A stretch of DNA of 49,424 bases from contig JAGWHJ010000007.1 in NCBI GenBank assembly GCA_028866835.1, positions 1 to 49,424 on the forward strand, given 5' to 3'. Below the pieces are notes generated by a model. That model searched no databases. It was not told the DNA's origin and worked only from the letters and a program-made list of their open reading frames with translations. Every line of letters begins with the position of its first letter. Positions within the stretch are counted from its first letter, which is position 1. Of this stretch, positions 6,682 to 13,673 are shown piece by piece. Position numbers and translations under genes: made by a program. The stretch is from Microcaldota archaeon. Its GTDB lineage: Archaea > Micrarchaeota > Micrarchaeia > Micrarchaeales > CABMGC01.

Positions 6682-9285
6682 CTACCCTATATATAGCGAC
6701 ACATACCTTATTAACTTTTTAATGAAGATGTAGGCAGCGTTCGAATTCTTCTTGACGTCCTTGACCAGCGGCTTGTATCTGGACTTCTCCTCAGGAGTGA
6801 GCTTGCCCTCCTTGACTATTACCTGCTTCTTGCCGTCGACTATCTGCTCCTCGCGCTTGCTCACCACCTCCTTCCTCACCATGGCGTACCACTCGTCAAG
6901 GGTGTTGCCGTGCTTCCTTATCATAGTGAGGAAGTCCTTCATCTTGATCTTCCTCCTCTTTCCGGTCCTGTCCTCCTCAGCCGCAGGTATGAGCGCTGCC
7001 TTGTCGCAGATCTCCTCTATGTCTGCCTGCGAGAAGCCCATCGTGGCGCGGGCAAGCCTGTCGAAATTTATGCCCGCGAGCGGCATCTTCCTCGTGTTGT
7101 AGATCAAAGCCTGCTTCCTTGTCTTATAGTCAGGCGGCGGTATGTATATGGCCTCTCCGAACCTCTTGCTCCTCTTGAGCGCTGGATCTATGTCCCACGG
7201 CTGGTTCGTGGCGCCTATAATGAATATGCCCTCTGGGTTCTTCTCAACCCCGTCCATCTCCTGGAGGAACTGGTTTACCGCCATTCGCATGAAGCTCTGG
7301 GCCTCACCGCCGCCTCCGCCTCCATCCCTCTTAACTCCCAAGGCATCCAGCTCGTCGAAGAAGACTACGCAGGGCGTGTTCTTCCTGGCCTGCTCGAAGA
7401 TCGCGTGCATGTTCTTCTCCGTATTGCCTGCATACATGTCCACGATCTCGTTTATCCTTGCAATGATGACATTTGATGCGGTCTCCCCGCCTATCGCGTT
7501 TACGAAGTAGGTATTATGGACAAAGAAGTTATTTGCGACGAAGTTGTGCGTGTCATCCACTGTCAGATCATAAACATAGTCAGGCGCGCCGATTTCCTCA
7601 ACCTTAGCTACCGTCTCGTACACTACCCTATTACCTCCCTTCTTCTTGATCTTGCTCCAGGAGGCCTTCTTCTTCGAAAGCAGGGCCGCCCTGTTTCCAA
7701 ACATACCTATCTCGTCGATAAAGGTATCTATGTCCCTGCTTTTGTATATCATCACTTCCCAGGCGTCCTCTGTCTTGCGCCTCACGCTCGAAAGTATGCC
7801 GAATCTTAGCAGCAGATGCTGAACCTGGCGCACAAGTATCTCGGAGTTGCTTGCATAGCCAATGATCCTATGCCTTTTTGTTCCGTATCTCTCTCCTGTC
7901 TCTTCCCTGTCCTCAAACCATCCGTCCCCGGAGAACAGCCTGTTGAGGAACAGCGCTACCAAATGCTTCTGCATGGTGAATACCGTTGACGGTATCTTCT
8001 TCTCATACGAATTTGTGCCTGAAAGCCCGTGCATGTCAAGGAACATCTGCATTGAGCTCCTGCCCTGCGATCCTGTGGCGTTTATGTACCTGCCCGCAAC
8101 TTGCAGATTGAACACGCTGCCGCTCTGCACCTGCATATTCATATGAAGCGTGCTGTCGAACTGCTTCACTGCAGAGGCGAAGTCCTCAAGGATCTCCGGT
8201 TCGGCGTTCGTGAACTTGGGGCTTGACTGCGTCAGGGAGCCCTCAGAGATGAAATAGGCGAGGAGCTTTACCTCGCATTCACGCATTATGCCGTCTCCAA
8301 AGACCGGTATGTCCCGCGGTACGCCTATCATCTGCCCTTCCTCAAATGCCGAGGCGTCCTCCCAGCCGTCCTTCGTTAGGAATGGGTGCTCAGGCGTGCA
8401 CTCGACTACCCTGCCCCTCTTCGTGGTTATGCGAAGCATAGGCTTTCCTTTAAGCTTCCACCAGCCGCTAACCTTCCTCACTGCAAGCTTGTGCTTCTCT
8501 GTCAGCGTCAGTACATAAGGTTCCTTCCTTTCGACTACTTCCTTGATAGGCATATATCTGCCGTCAGGCAGCAAGACCTCGGTATCCCCAGAAATGCATT
8601 TCCCGCAGCCTGGCGGGCCGTAGAAGATGACGCCGAGGCCGAGCTTCTTTCCGTACACCTTCAGGAGCTCGGGCTTCTTGATTGCAAGTATGATGTTCTG
8701 GTAGATGAGGTCCTTCTCCTTGACCATTCCCACCACGTCGCCGAACTTTATCGTCGACTTGTGCCACCTTACCTTCTTTATCTGCCCCTCCTCCTGCACC
8801 GTCTCGTTCTCCTCGCGCTTCTGGCCCGCTGTGGGCGTGTACGGGACCTCCGGATGCCTCTTGGCCTTGTTCTTGAGGGCCTCGAGCCTAGCCCGTGCCT
8901 GCTCGTACTTCGGGTTCCTCGCAAGGGCCTTCTCGTACCATTCCTTCGCGCCCTCGTAGTCGTTCTGGTACTCCGCTATTATTCCCATGACATAAGGCGC
9001 GTCATGGCTCTCCGGCTCGAGGTTGAGCACCATCTCTGCGTCGCGCGTGGCCTCCTCGTACTTGTTCATTATGGCGTATGCCAATGCCCTGTTGAAGTAT
9101 GCGCTGGAGTACTTCTCGTCCTCATGTATTGCCTGCGAGTACAGCGTTATCGCCTCCTCGAACTTGTTCTCCTCGAAGAGTGAACCTGCCCGCTTGTAGA
9201 GCTCCTTGGCAAGAGGGCTCGCGCTGTCCTTCTTGGATTTAGCCTCCTCGGCCTTGCTGGTATTTGTAACGCTACCGCTCGCCAT
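6682..9285 (-). CDS. TPR-AAA+ ATPase interrupted by an intein
   Basis: 867 residues from the preferred start. Numbered from that start, residues 1-140 hold TPR repeats (SAYFNRALAYAIMNKYEEAT; APYVMGIIAEYQNDYEGAKE). A single AAA domain follows with Walker A GPPGCGKT near 223-592, split between K and T by a 362-residue intein (230-591). Walker B is CVVFFDELDAL at about 639-649, and the sensor and arginine-finger region is ATNQPWDIDPALKRSKRF. The C-terminal region is basic. After splicing the protein would be about 505 residues, a Cdc48/Vps4-like remodelling ATPase with a TPR recruitment module, likely acting on proteins in the cytoplasm or at the membrane. The frame opens at an ATG at 9300, but a TATA box only about 10 bases before that codon places transcription start at about 9285, so the ATG at 9285 (MASGS) is chosen. 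Confidence 0.9.
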   Translation of the reverse strand: MASGSVTNTSKAEEAKSKKDSASPLAKELYKRAGSLFEENKFEEAITLYSQAIHEDEKYSSAYFNRALAYAIMNKYEEATRDAEMVLNLEPESHDAPYVMGIIAEYQNDYEGAKEWYEKALARNPKYEQARARLEALKNKAKRHPEVPYTPTAGQKREENETVQEEGQIKKVRWHKSTIKFGDVVGMVKEKDLIYQNIILAIKKPELLKVYGKKLGLGVIFYGPPGCGKCISGDTEVLLPDGRYMPIKEVVERKEPYVLTLTEKHKLAVRKVSGWWKLKGKPMLRITTKRGRVVECTPEHPFLTKDGWEDASAFEEGQMIGVPRDIPVFGDGIMRECEVKLLAYFISEGSLTQSSPKFTNAEPEILEDFASAVKQFDSTLHMNMQVQSGSVFNLQVAGRYINATGSQGRSSMQMFLDMHGLSGTNSYEKKIPSTVFTMQKHLVALFLNRLFSGDGWFEDREETGERYGTKRHRIIGYASNSEILVRQVQHLLLRFGILSSVRRKTEDAWEVMIYKSRDIDTFIDEIGMFGNRAALLSKKKASWSKIKKKGGNRVVYETVAKVEEIGAPDYVYDLTVDDTHNFVANNFFVHNTYFVNAIGGETASNVIIARINEIVDMYAGNTEKNMHAIFEQARKNTPCVVFFDELDALGVKRDGGGGGGEAQSFMRMAVNQFLQEMDGVEKNPEGIFIIGATNQPWDIDPALKRSKRFGEAIYIPPPDYKTRKQALIYNTRKMPLAGINFDRLARATMGFSQADIEEICDKAALIPAAEEDRTGKRRKIKMKDFLTMIRKHGNTLDEWYAMVRKEVVSKREEQIVDGKKQVIVKEGKLTPEEKSRYKPLVKDVKKNSNAAYIFIKKLIRYVSLYIG
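7513..8598 (-). mobile_element. Intein with LAGLIDADG-type homing endonuclease
   Basis: 362 codons in frame inside the ATPase gene. All splicing blocks are visible: block A starts at Cys1 (CISGDTEVLLPDG), block B has the TxxH motif (ECTPEHPFLT), and the C-terminal blocks are YVYDLTVDDTHNFVANN and FFVHN, followed by Thr as the +1 extein residue. Between them lie the two dodecapeptide motifs of a LAGLIDADG/DOD endonuclease (LLAYFISEG and LFSGDGWF), each with the expected acidic residue. The insertion point is between Lys and Thr of the P-loop, a classic intein site because it is invariant in the host protein. The element looks intact for both splicing and homing. Confidence 0.93.
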
Positions 9286-9305
9286 GATGATATATTGCAT
9301 TTTCT

Positions 9306-9313
9306 TATTTAAA
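9306..9313 (-). promoter_or_regulatory. TATA box that sets the ATPase start
   Basis: The minus strand reads GTATTTAAATAAG. The box is centred near 9310, about 25 bases before the ATG at 9285, so a leaderless mRNA starting there is expected and the ATG at 9300 would lie upstream of the transcript. Confidence 0.6.
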
Positions 9314-9370
9314 TACGTTGTTCAAAGCCAGTCTTTTGCAAGATATGGCAGGAGAGCCTGTCTTACCTGG

Positions 9371-10006
9371 TCAAAGCTCTATGCCGCCGCCACCGCTTCC
9401 CGGCATTCCCATTCCCGTAAGCGGCCCTCCCCCTATCAGGCCAGGATTTGATCCCTCTCCCTTTGCCAGGAGCAATTCAAGCACTATAAGGAATTCAATG
9501 AGCGTCTTCGTGGGCACGCTGTCCCCAGTTATCTGCATCAGATACTGGCCTGTCTCAAGCTGCGTAAGCTTCCCCAGGAAGCCAGCCGCATCGAGCTTCC
9601 TTGTGACCTTTGCGACAGCCTTCCCCTCCCTGTCGCTTATGTCGAACTCCATGTGCATGAAGTTGCCAGAGGCCTTTGCAATGGCGTTCCCCGAGGCATC
9701 CTTTATGTCTATCTCCCGCAGCGTGTCGAAGCCTGTCATCAGCTGGTAAGGGACCTTGACTACACCTGTAATCTCGTCCTTCGGGCCGCCTTCATGTATG
9801 TCGTATTCTGGTGTAGCGGCGATTATCTTGTGCGTTATCGTTGAGATTGTCTTGCCGTCCATGGTCTGGAGCGGCTGCGAGGTTATCAGCATGCTGCCCT
9901 CCGACTTTAGGACCTGCTGCCCGTCAGGGCCGGTGAACGTAAGCTTGATTCCCAGCCCCATCTTGCGCTGGACTACATACGCCTTGAGCGAAAACGGATC
10001 CTCCAT
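9371..10006 (-). CDS. LURP-one/tubby-like beta-barrel protein
   Basis: 211 residues. The pattern of an initial Y-V-V-Q-R-K-M-G strand, the G-x-x-L-x-x-S-E-G turn and repeated short beta strands of the form G-x-A-V-A-K-V-T-R-K (about 120-160) matches the LURP-one-related family, which has a tubby-like 12-stranded barrel around a central helix. Family members resemble phospholipid scramblases and may bind phosphoinositides or other ligands; in archaea the role is unknown. The last 35 residues are a flexible Gly/Pro/Met-rich tail. A TATA box (ATATTTAAAC, 10026-10036) lies about 26 bases before the ATG, so the transcript is probably leaderless even though RNase HI ends only 33 bases upstream. The family call rests on pattern, not on catalytic residues. 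Confidence 0.6.
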   Translation of the reverse strand: MEDPFSLKAYVVQRKMGLGIKLTFTGPDGQQVLKSEGSMLITSQPLQTMDGKTISTITHKIIAATPEYDIHEGGPKDEITGVVKVPYQLMTGFDTLREIDIKDASGNAIAKASGNFMHMEFDISDREGKAVAKVTRKLDAAGFLGKLTQLETGQYLMQITGDSVPTKTLIEFLIVLELLLAKGEGSNPGLIGGGPLTGMGMPGSGGGGIEL

Positions 10007-10039
10007 GATTCCACTTCTGCCAGGTCATATTTAAACATG

Positions 10040-10453
10040 TCAGTATTTGTCCAGAAGGTCGTTGAGCTTACCGTCCACCATTGCTATGAACTTGTTCTCC
10101 CTCGGGACGTTGTGCAGTGAGTACCTGTCAAGCCTTTGGAGCATCTCCGATATCTGCTTCTTGAGCGCTCCCAGCGACTGGTTCTTGACCTTGAACCTGC
10201 CATCGAGCTGGTTTATCATCAGCCTGCTGTCAGAATACAGCTGCACCTCATTGCCCTCAAGGCTGTAGGCCTCCTCCAGCGCCTCAAGAGCCCCAAGCAC
10301 CGCCATGTACTCGGCCTCATTGTTCGTCTTTATGCCGTTGTAGAACGCCTTCTCTAAGAGGACGTTCCCGTCAGTGTCGCAGATCATGTAACCTGAGGCG
10401 CTCTTGCCAGGATTGTTCCGCGAGGCTCCATCGGTGTAGATGTTGAAAAGCAT
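10040..10453 (-). CDS. rnhA: Ribonuclease HI
   Basis: 137 residues, slightly shorter than bacterial RNase HI, as usual for archaeal forms. It cleaves the RNA strand of RNA-DNA hybrids. The active-site acids are all present: Asp8 (YTDGAS), Glu46 (TNNEAEY), Asp75 (YSDSRL) and Asp127 (MVDGKL). The NNEAEY motif and the G-x-x-x-N-N-P-G loop near 14-20 are typical. The basic protrusion of the E. coli enzyme is absent. The start ATG is preceded by GAGGT and by a TATA box (GGATATAAGC, about 10477-10486). RNase HII is encoded 2 kb to the right, so the organism has both enzymes. Confidence 0.93.
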   Translation of the reverse strand: MLFNIYTDGASRNNPGKSASGYMICDTDGNVLLEKAFYNGIKTNNEAEYMAVLGALEALEEAYSLEGNEVQLYSDSRLMINQLDGRFKVKNQSLGALKKQISEMLQRLDRYSLHNVPRENKFIAMVDGKLNDLLDKY

Positions 10454-10535
10454 GTTATCCGCATACCTCTTGGTCGGTTATGCTTATATCCTTTAGCGCA
10501 TTTACGGCTGCCAGAGACGGATGCGGGCGTATGCA

Positions 10536-10547
10536 TATATATAAAAG
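10536..10547 (+). promoter_or_regulatory. TATA box for the gene at 10590
   Basis: TATATATAAAAG is centred about 27 bases before position 10569, giving a predicted leader of about 20 bases that carries the AGGTGG ribosome-binding site at 10580-10585. Confidence 0.55.
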
Positions 10548-10589
10548 TTTTAGCTGCAAGTACTCTATCGTTAATATCAGGTGGCGACC

Positions 10590-11003
10590 ATGGGAATCTT
10601 CGACCTATTCGGAAAGAAGGACGTTACCGATGCACTGCAAAAGCAGCTTCCTTATAATATAAAGACAGAGTTCGTGCCTTACAAGCTCAAGGCGAACTCG
10701 CGCAGCAACTCTACCCTGTTCGTGAACATAAAGAACATGACGAACGAGCCCGTGCTGAGCTCGGTTGTTATAGAGGTGCCGGACACGCTCAGCTTCGACC
10801 AGACCGGGCTGCAGAAGGCGAAGGAGGTAAGGCTCGGCACGCTGGCGCCGAACGAGGCAAAGGACGCAAGGATAGACGTATTCAGCGGCCCTGCGACCGA
10901 GAAGGGCGACTACACAGTTACGATAACGGCTTTCATACACTACCGCGACTATGCGCACGTCCTAAACGCAATGAAGAAGAGGAACCTGCTGCAGGTTGTC
11001 TAG
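10590..11003 (+). CDS. Small protein with Ig-like/CARDB-like fold
   Basis: 137 residues, function not recognised. After a short N-terminal segment (MGIFDLFGKKDVTDAL) comes a single beta-rich domain with features of CARDB-like or other immunoglobulin-fold modules: NSTLFVNIKNMTNEPVLSSV, then VRLGTLAPNEAKD, then KGDYTVTITAFIHYRDY. Such modules usually read x-V-x-N-x-G/T-N and end in Y-x-V-x-A. No signal peptide or membrane helix is seen, so it would be a cytoplasmic Ig-like protein. A GTG three codons upstream (10581) is in frame, but AGGTGG five bases before the ATG decides for 10590. Confidence 0.68.
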   Translation: MGIFDLFGKKDVTDALQKQLPYNIKTEFVPYKLKANSRSNSTLFVNIKNMTNEPVLSSVVIEVPDTLSFDQTGLQKAKEVRLGTLAPNEAKDARIDVFSGPATEKGDYTVTITAFIHYRDYAHVLNAMKKRNLLQVV

Positions 11004-11021
11004 ATAGACTGGCCTTACTTT

Positions 11022-11789
11022 TCAGCGCCAGCCAAAATACCTTCTACTCCTCATCATATGTTCATCTTCTGCGCCGACCAATCCTGCCTCGAGCAGAGCA
11101 CCATAAGGGCTGCTATTATAATGATGAGTAAAAAGTCCACTGAGTCTATTAGAATAAAAGTCCTCCCTTGCAATGTCCCTCGGATCTATGCCCAATTTCC
11201 CCACCAGCCATCTTACTGCAGCCACTCTATTATCTGCAGATTTAAAGAAACTCCTTGGTGTGGTTGCCATCTCCCATTCCCTTATGTCAAGTTCCTGGAA
11301 TGCCTCCGATATCGCAGCATATGGACTGCCTTGGTAATAACACTTCAAAAGCCCCCAGAGTCTATTAGAAGAAAAGTCCCTCGCTGTAACGCCCCTAGGA
11401 TCCTTCTTCAGTACCTTCTCAACAAGGAATCTTACTGCGGCTATCCTAGTGCTTTCAGGCGAATCTGCCCAGTTTGCACCAGCGAGTGTCCCATCCTCAT
11501 TTACCCACCCCTGCATGCGCCAGAAATAGTCCATGGTATCAGTTGGCTGCATGAAATGCGGTGTTGATTCGGTGATGGGCTTGGGCTGCTGATGCCTGTC
11601 AATGGCTTCCCCTGTGTTGCCTCCTAGCCTCAGAACCTCCTGCAACGCAGATACTGGATCATCCGGCCTTATAACCCTCCTTGTGCCCCTCCCTGCATCC
11701 TCAAGGAACCGGTCGCGCAACGCCCGCGGCAATGCCAGGACCGCCGCATTATATCTTGTGTGGGGGTCGGCCGCTCTTCTCTGGGGCAT
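11022..11789 (-). CDS. Protein with two tandem helical modules, unknown function
   Basis: 255 residues, not recognised. The second half holds two copies of a module of about 60 residues: RIAAVRFLVEKVLKKDPRGV..ARDFSSNRLWGLLKCYYQGSPYAAISEAF and RVAAVRWLVGKLGIDPRDI..EDFYSNRLSGLFTHHYNSSPYGALLEAG (shown in part). Each copy has a helical start, a D-P-R-x-(V/I) turn, the invariant DF-x-SNRL-x-GL core and an SPY-(A/G)-A end. The first half is Arg/Pro-rich and probably loose. Nothing indicates catalysis; the form fits a small DNA- or RNA-binding repeat of the kind also found beside homing endonucleases. A good TATA box (GATATAAATATC near 11820) precedes the ATG. Confidence 0.65.
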   Translation of the reverse strand: MPQRRAADPHTRYNAAVLALPRALRDRFLEDAGRGTRRVIRPDDPVSALQEVLRLGGNTGEAIDRHQQPKPITESTPHFMQPTDTMDYFWRMQGWVNEDGTLAGANWADSPESTRIAAVRFLVEKVLKKDPRGVTARDFSSNRLWGLLKCYYQGSPYAAISEAFQELDIREWEMATTPRSFFKSADNRVAAVRWLVGKLGIDPRDIAREDFYSNRLSGLFTHHYNSSPYGALLEAGLVGAEDEHMMRSRRYFGWR

Positions 11790-11869
11790 ATGGATTACTT
11801 TAGAATCGTGAAATTTCTGATATTTATATCCAGTATTCCAATGTTTTGGAACTGCATCATGATATAGAA

Positions 11870-12247
11870 TCAGGTTGTTTTTTGTGCTGCTGGTGCTGCC
11901 TTTGGCTGCGCCTGCGCAGGCTTCTGCTGCGCTTGGGCTGCCGCAGCCTTCTCAGCTGTCTGTTGCTGCTGTTCTGGCATCTTGACCTTCTCCATCACGC
12001 TGTTCAGGCCCTTCGCTATCTCCTTGCCCTTCTCCGTTAGCACGAGCTTTTTTATACGGCCGTGCCTTTCAGTTGCGACCAACCCGTACTTCTCGCACTT
12101 GCTTATGAACCTGCTCGTGTGTATGTAAGTGACGTTGGTCTCCTTTGAAAGATCGGAGAGGTGCCACTCTTTCGCAGAATTTGTAAGCGCAAGGATGAGC
12201 CTGAGCTGCTTATCCTTGAAGAACAAGGTGCCTATCGAGTCTGCCAT
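11870..12247 (-). CDS. Winged-helix transcription regulator with Ala/Gln-rich tail
   Basis: 125 residues. Residues 1-85 form a MarR-like winged helix: WHLSDLSKETNVTYIHTSRF is the HTH and the wing is RHGRIKKLVLTEKGKEI. The remaining 40 residues are a low-complexity Q/A/P/K tail (QQQQTAEKAAAAQAQQKPA). It likely binds DNA as a dimer and represses or activates transcription. The gene is divergent from the PRC-barrel gene, sharing one TATA-rich spacer, so mutual regulation is possible. The tail is unusual for the family and may be disordered. Confidence 0.8.
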   Translation of the reverse strand: MADSIGTLFFKDKQLRLILALTNSAKEWHLSDLSKETNVTYIHTSRFISKCEKYGLVATERHGRIKKLVLTEKGKEIAKGLNSVMEKVKMPEQQQQTAEKAAAAQAQQKPAQAQPKAAPAAQKTT

Positions 12248-12264
12248 GCCTGATAACCTGGTAA

Positions 12265-12303
12265 GGAGGACCGCCTCCGACTATACTATGGATATATAAA
12301 TAT
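12265..12303. promoter_or_regulatory. Shared divergent promoter with small inverted repeat
   Basis: GATATATAAATATT (12290-12303) is a TATA element readable on both strands. It fits a start near 12323 for the PRC-barrel gene and near 12270 for the winged-helix gene. GGAGG (12265-12269) and CCTCC (12274-12278) form a 5-bp inverted repeat at the predicted minus-strand start, a possible site for self-regulation. Confidence 0.4.
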
Positions 12304-12344
12304 TAAAGCCTTGAGTATTATGAGGATCCAATAAGGTGTTGTAT

Positions 12345-12599
12345 ATGGTAAAATACGTGATAGCAGAGCAACTCGTAGGAAAGGAAGTCGTTACGAACGA
12401 TGGCTTTGACCTCGGTAAATTTGTTGATGCTGAAGTCAGAGAGAACAGCGGAAAGCTCGCGGCGCTGGTCGTAGAGCCTAATGTTGACAGCGAGTTTGTC
12501 AACAAGCTGAACGTGAAGGGAGGAAAGCTCCAGGTGCCATACTCGAGCGTGATGGCAGTTAATGACTTTATCGTTGTTGACAAGAAGAGCCTGATCTAA
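12345..12599 (+). CDS. PRC-barrel domain protein
   Basis: 84 residues, one PRC-barrel domain. The pattern AEQLVGKEVVTNDGFDLGKFVDAEV and the ending VPYSSVMAVNDFIVVD is that of the small archaeal PRC-barrel proteins related to the RimM C-terminal domain. These bind RNA or protein partners, but the partner of the stand-alone archaeal forms is not known. A GTG at 12336 is in frame, but AAGGTG four bases before the ATG at 12345 decides the start. The RNase HII frame begins right after its stop and the two are probably co-transcribed. Confidence 0.85.
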   Translation: MVKYVIAEQLVGKEVVTNDGFDLGKFVDAEVRENSGKLAALVVEPNVDSEFVNKLNVKGGKLQVPYSSVMAVNDFIVVDKKSLI

Positions 12600-12610
12600 A
12601 AGGTGTTCTC

Positions 12611-13336
12611 ATCATTATCGCCGGCGGCGACGAAGCTGGTCGCGGCGCAGTACTCGGGCCTCTAACCGTAAGCATAGTAAGCATAAAGAAGAGCAGGGAG
12701 GCGAGGCTCGCAAGCATTGGGGTTCGGGATTCGAAGATGCTCACTCCGAAGAAGCGGAGCTTCCTGTACGATGAGATAAACTCCCTCGCGGAGGACGTGC
12801 GCATCTACAAGATAACGAACGACGAGATAGACAAGGCCATAGCCACGGGCATGTCCCTGAACAGCCTCGAAGCGCTCAATTTCGCAAGGCTTATAGATTC
12901 CCTTAACTCGGAGCCTGACAGGATAATACTCGATTCCCCTGATGTCATACCTGAGCGTTTCGGCCTCAGGGTGGGCTTGTTCTCAAAGAGGAACCTCAAG
13001 ATAAAGGGCCTCAACGCCCAGTCGGTCCAGCCGAAGGCGAGCACCGGCGAGAAGCCGAACAAGCAGATGACCGTAATAGCGGAGCACAAGGCAGACCTGC
13101 GCTATCCCGTGGTGTCAGCGGCAAGCATAATAGCGAAGGTCGAGCGAGATGCTGAGATAGAGCGCATAAGCAGCAGGCTCGGCCTGGACATAGGAACAGG
13201 CTATCCTTCCGACAAGACCACGACCGATGCCATACTGACGAACCTGAAGAACGAGAAGTTCGCAAAGTTCATAAGGCAGAGATGGAAGACCCTTCAGCTG
13301 ATAAGGCAGCTGAAGATCGACACCTTCATAAAATAG
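12611..13336 (+). CDS. rnhB: Ribonuclease HII with a non-standard start codon
   Basis: About 241 residues. The enzyme cuts RNA-DNA hybrids, including single ribonucleotides in DNA. The catalytic signature GGDEAGRGAVLGP is encoded at about 12623-12661; later acids are in ILDSPD and EHKADLRYP, followed by the family block VVSAASIIAKVERD. The first in-frame ATG (12737) lies about 100 bases after the catalytic motif, so it cannot be the start of a working enzyme. Upstream of the motif the frame runs back to a TGA at 12578 with no ATG, GTG or TTG. AGGTG at 12601-12605 places the start at the ATC at 12611 (or the ATT at 12614), which gives an N-terminus IIIAGGDEAGRG of normal length. The gene lies directly behind the PRC-barrel gene. 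A base error is the main alternative. Confidence 0.88.
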   Translation: MIIAGGDEAGRGAVLGPLTVSIVSIKKSREARLASIGVRDSKMLTPKKRSFLYDEINSLAEDVRIYKITNDEIDKAIATGMSLNSLEALNFARLIDSLNSEPDRIILDSPDVIPERFGLRVGLFSKRNLKIKGLNAQSVQPKASTGEKPNKQMTVIAEHKADLRYPVVSAASIIAKVERDAEIERISSRLGLDIGTGYPSDKTTTDAILTNLKNEKFAKFIRQRWKTLQLIRQLKIDTFIK

Positions 13337-13627
13337 CTACTGCCTCCTAAGCTCCTTCAGTCTCATCTTGGCATAAGCTGCAACTCCCAGTCCTGATGTG
13401 CCAATCGCTATGCTTACCACACCAGCCGCAATGTCGGTCGGTTTTGTTGCTGTGGAAAGTGCCCATGCGCCAATGCCTTCAAAGAGTACGCCTAATACAG
13501 GTAAGCCGTATAACATGGTTTCGGCTTCTGCAATCATTCTGGATCTGTCGTTGCTGTCCCTGGCAAGCCTGCTGAATGTTATCCTTTCAAGCACTTCCTG
13601 GCAGCGTTGAACAATTCTAACAGTCAT
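13337..13627 (-). CDS. Small membrane protein of unknown function
   Basis: 96 residues, not recognised. A basic N-terminal region of about 38 residues is followed by two likely membrane helices (about 39-57, LYGLPVLGVLFEGIGAWAL, and 64-84, IAAGVVSIAIGTSGLGVAAY) and a basic end (KMRLKELRRQ), which would put both termini in the cytoplasm. Its stop codon directly abuts the stop codon of RNase HII on the other strand, with no spacer between. Coding is likely from the regular hydrophobic pattern. Confidence 0.55.
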   Translation of the reverse strand: MTVRIVQRCQEVLERITFSRLARDSNDRSRMIAEAETMLYGLPVLGVLFEGIGAWALSTATKPTDIAAGVVSIAIGTSGLGVAAYAKMRLKELRRQ

Positions 13628-13673
13628 ATAATTATACTCTTATTGCAGGACCTGCATCATCAAGACAAATAAC

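Noticed and set aside
8386-9183. 265-codon plus-strand frame opposite the ATPase
   Set aside because: It is a leucine/arginine-rich mirror of the TPR and AAA coding strand, with no promoter or known motif.
12737-13336. Starting RNase HII at the first ATG
   Set aside because: This would drop the first catalytic Asp and Glu of the DEAGRG motif, which are encoded intact upstream in the same frame.
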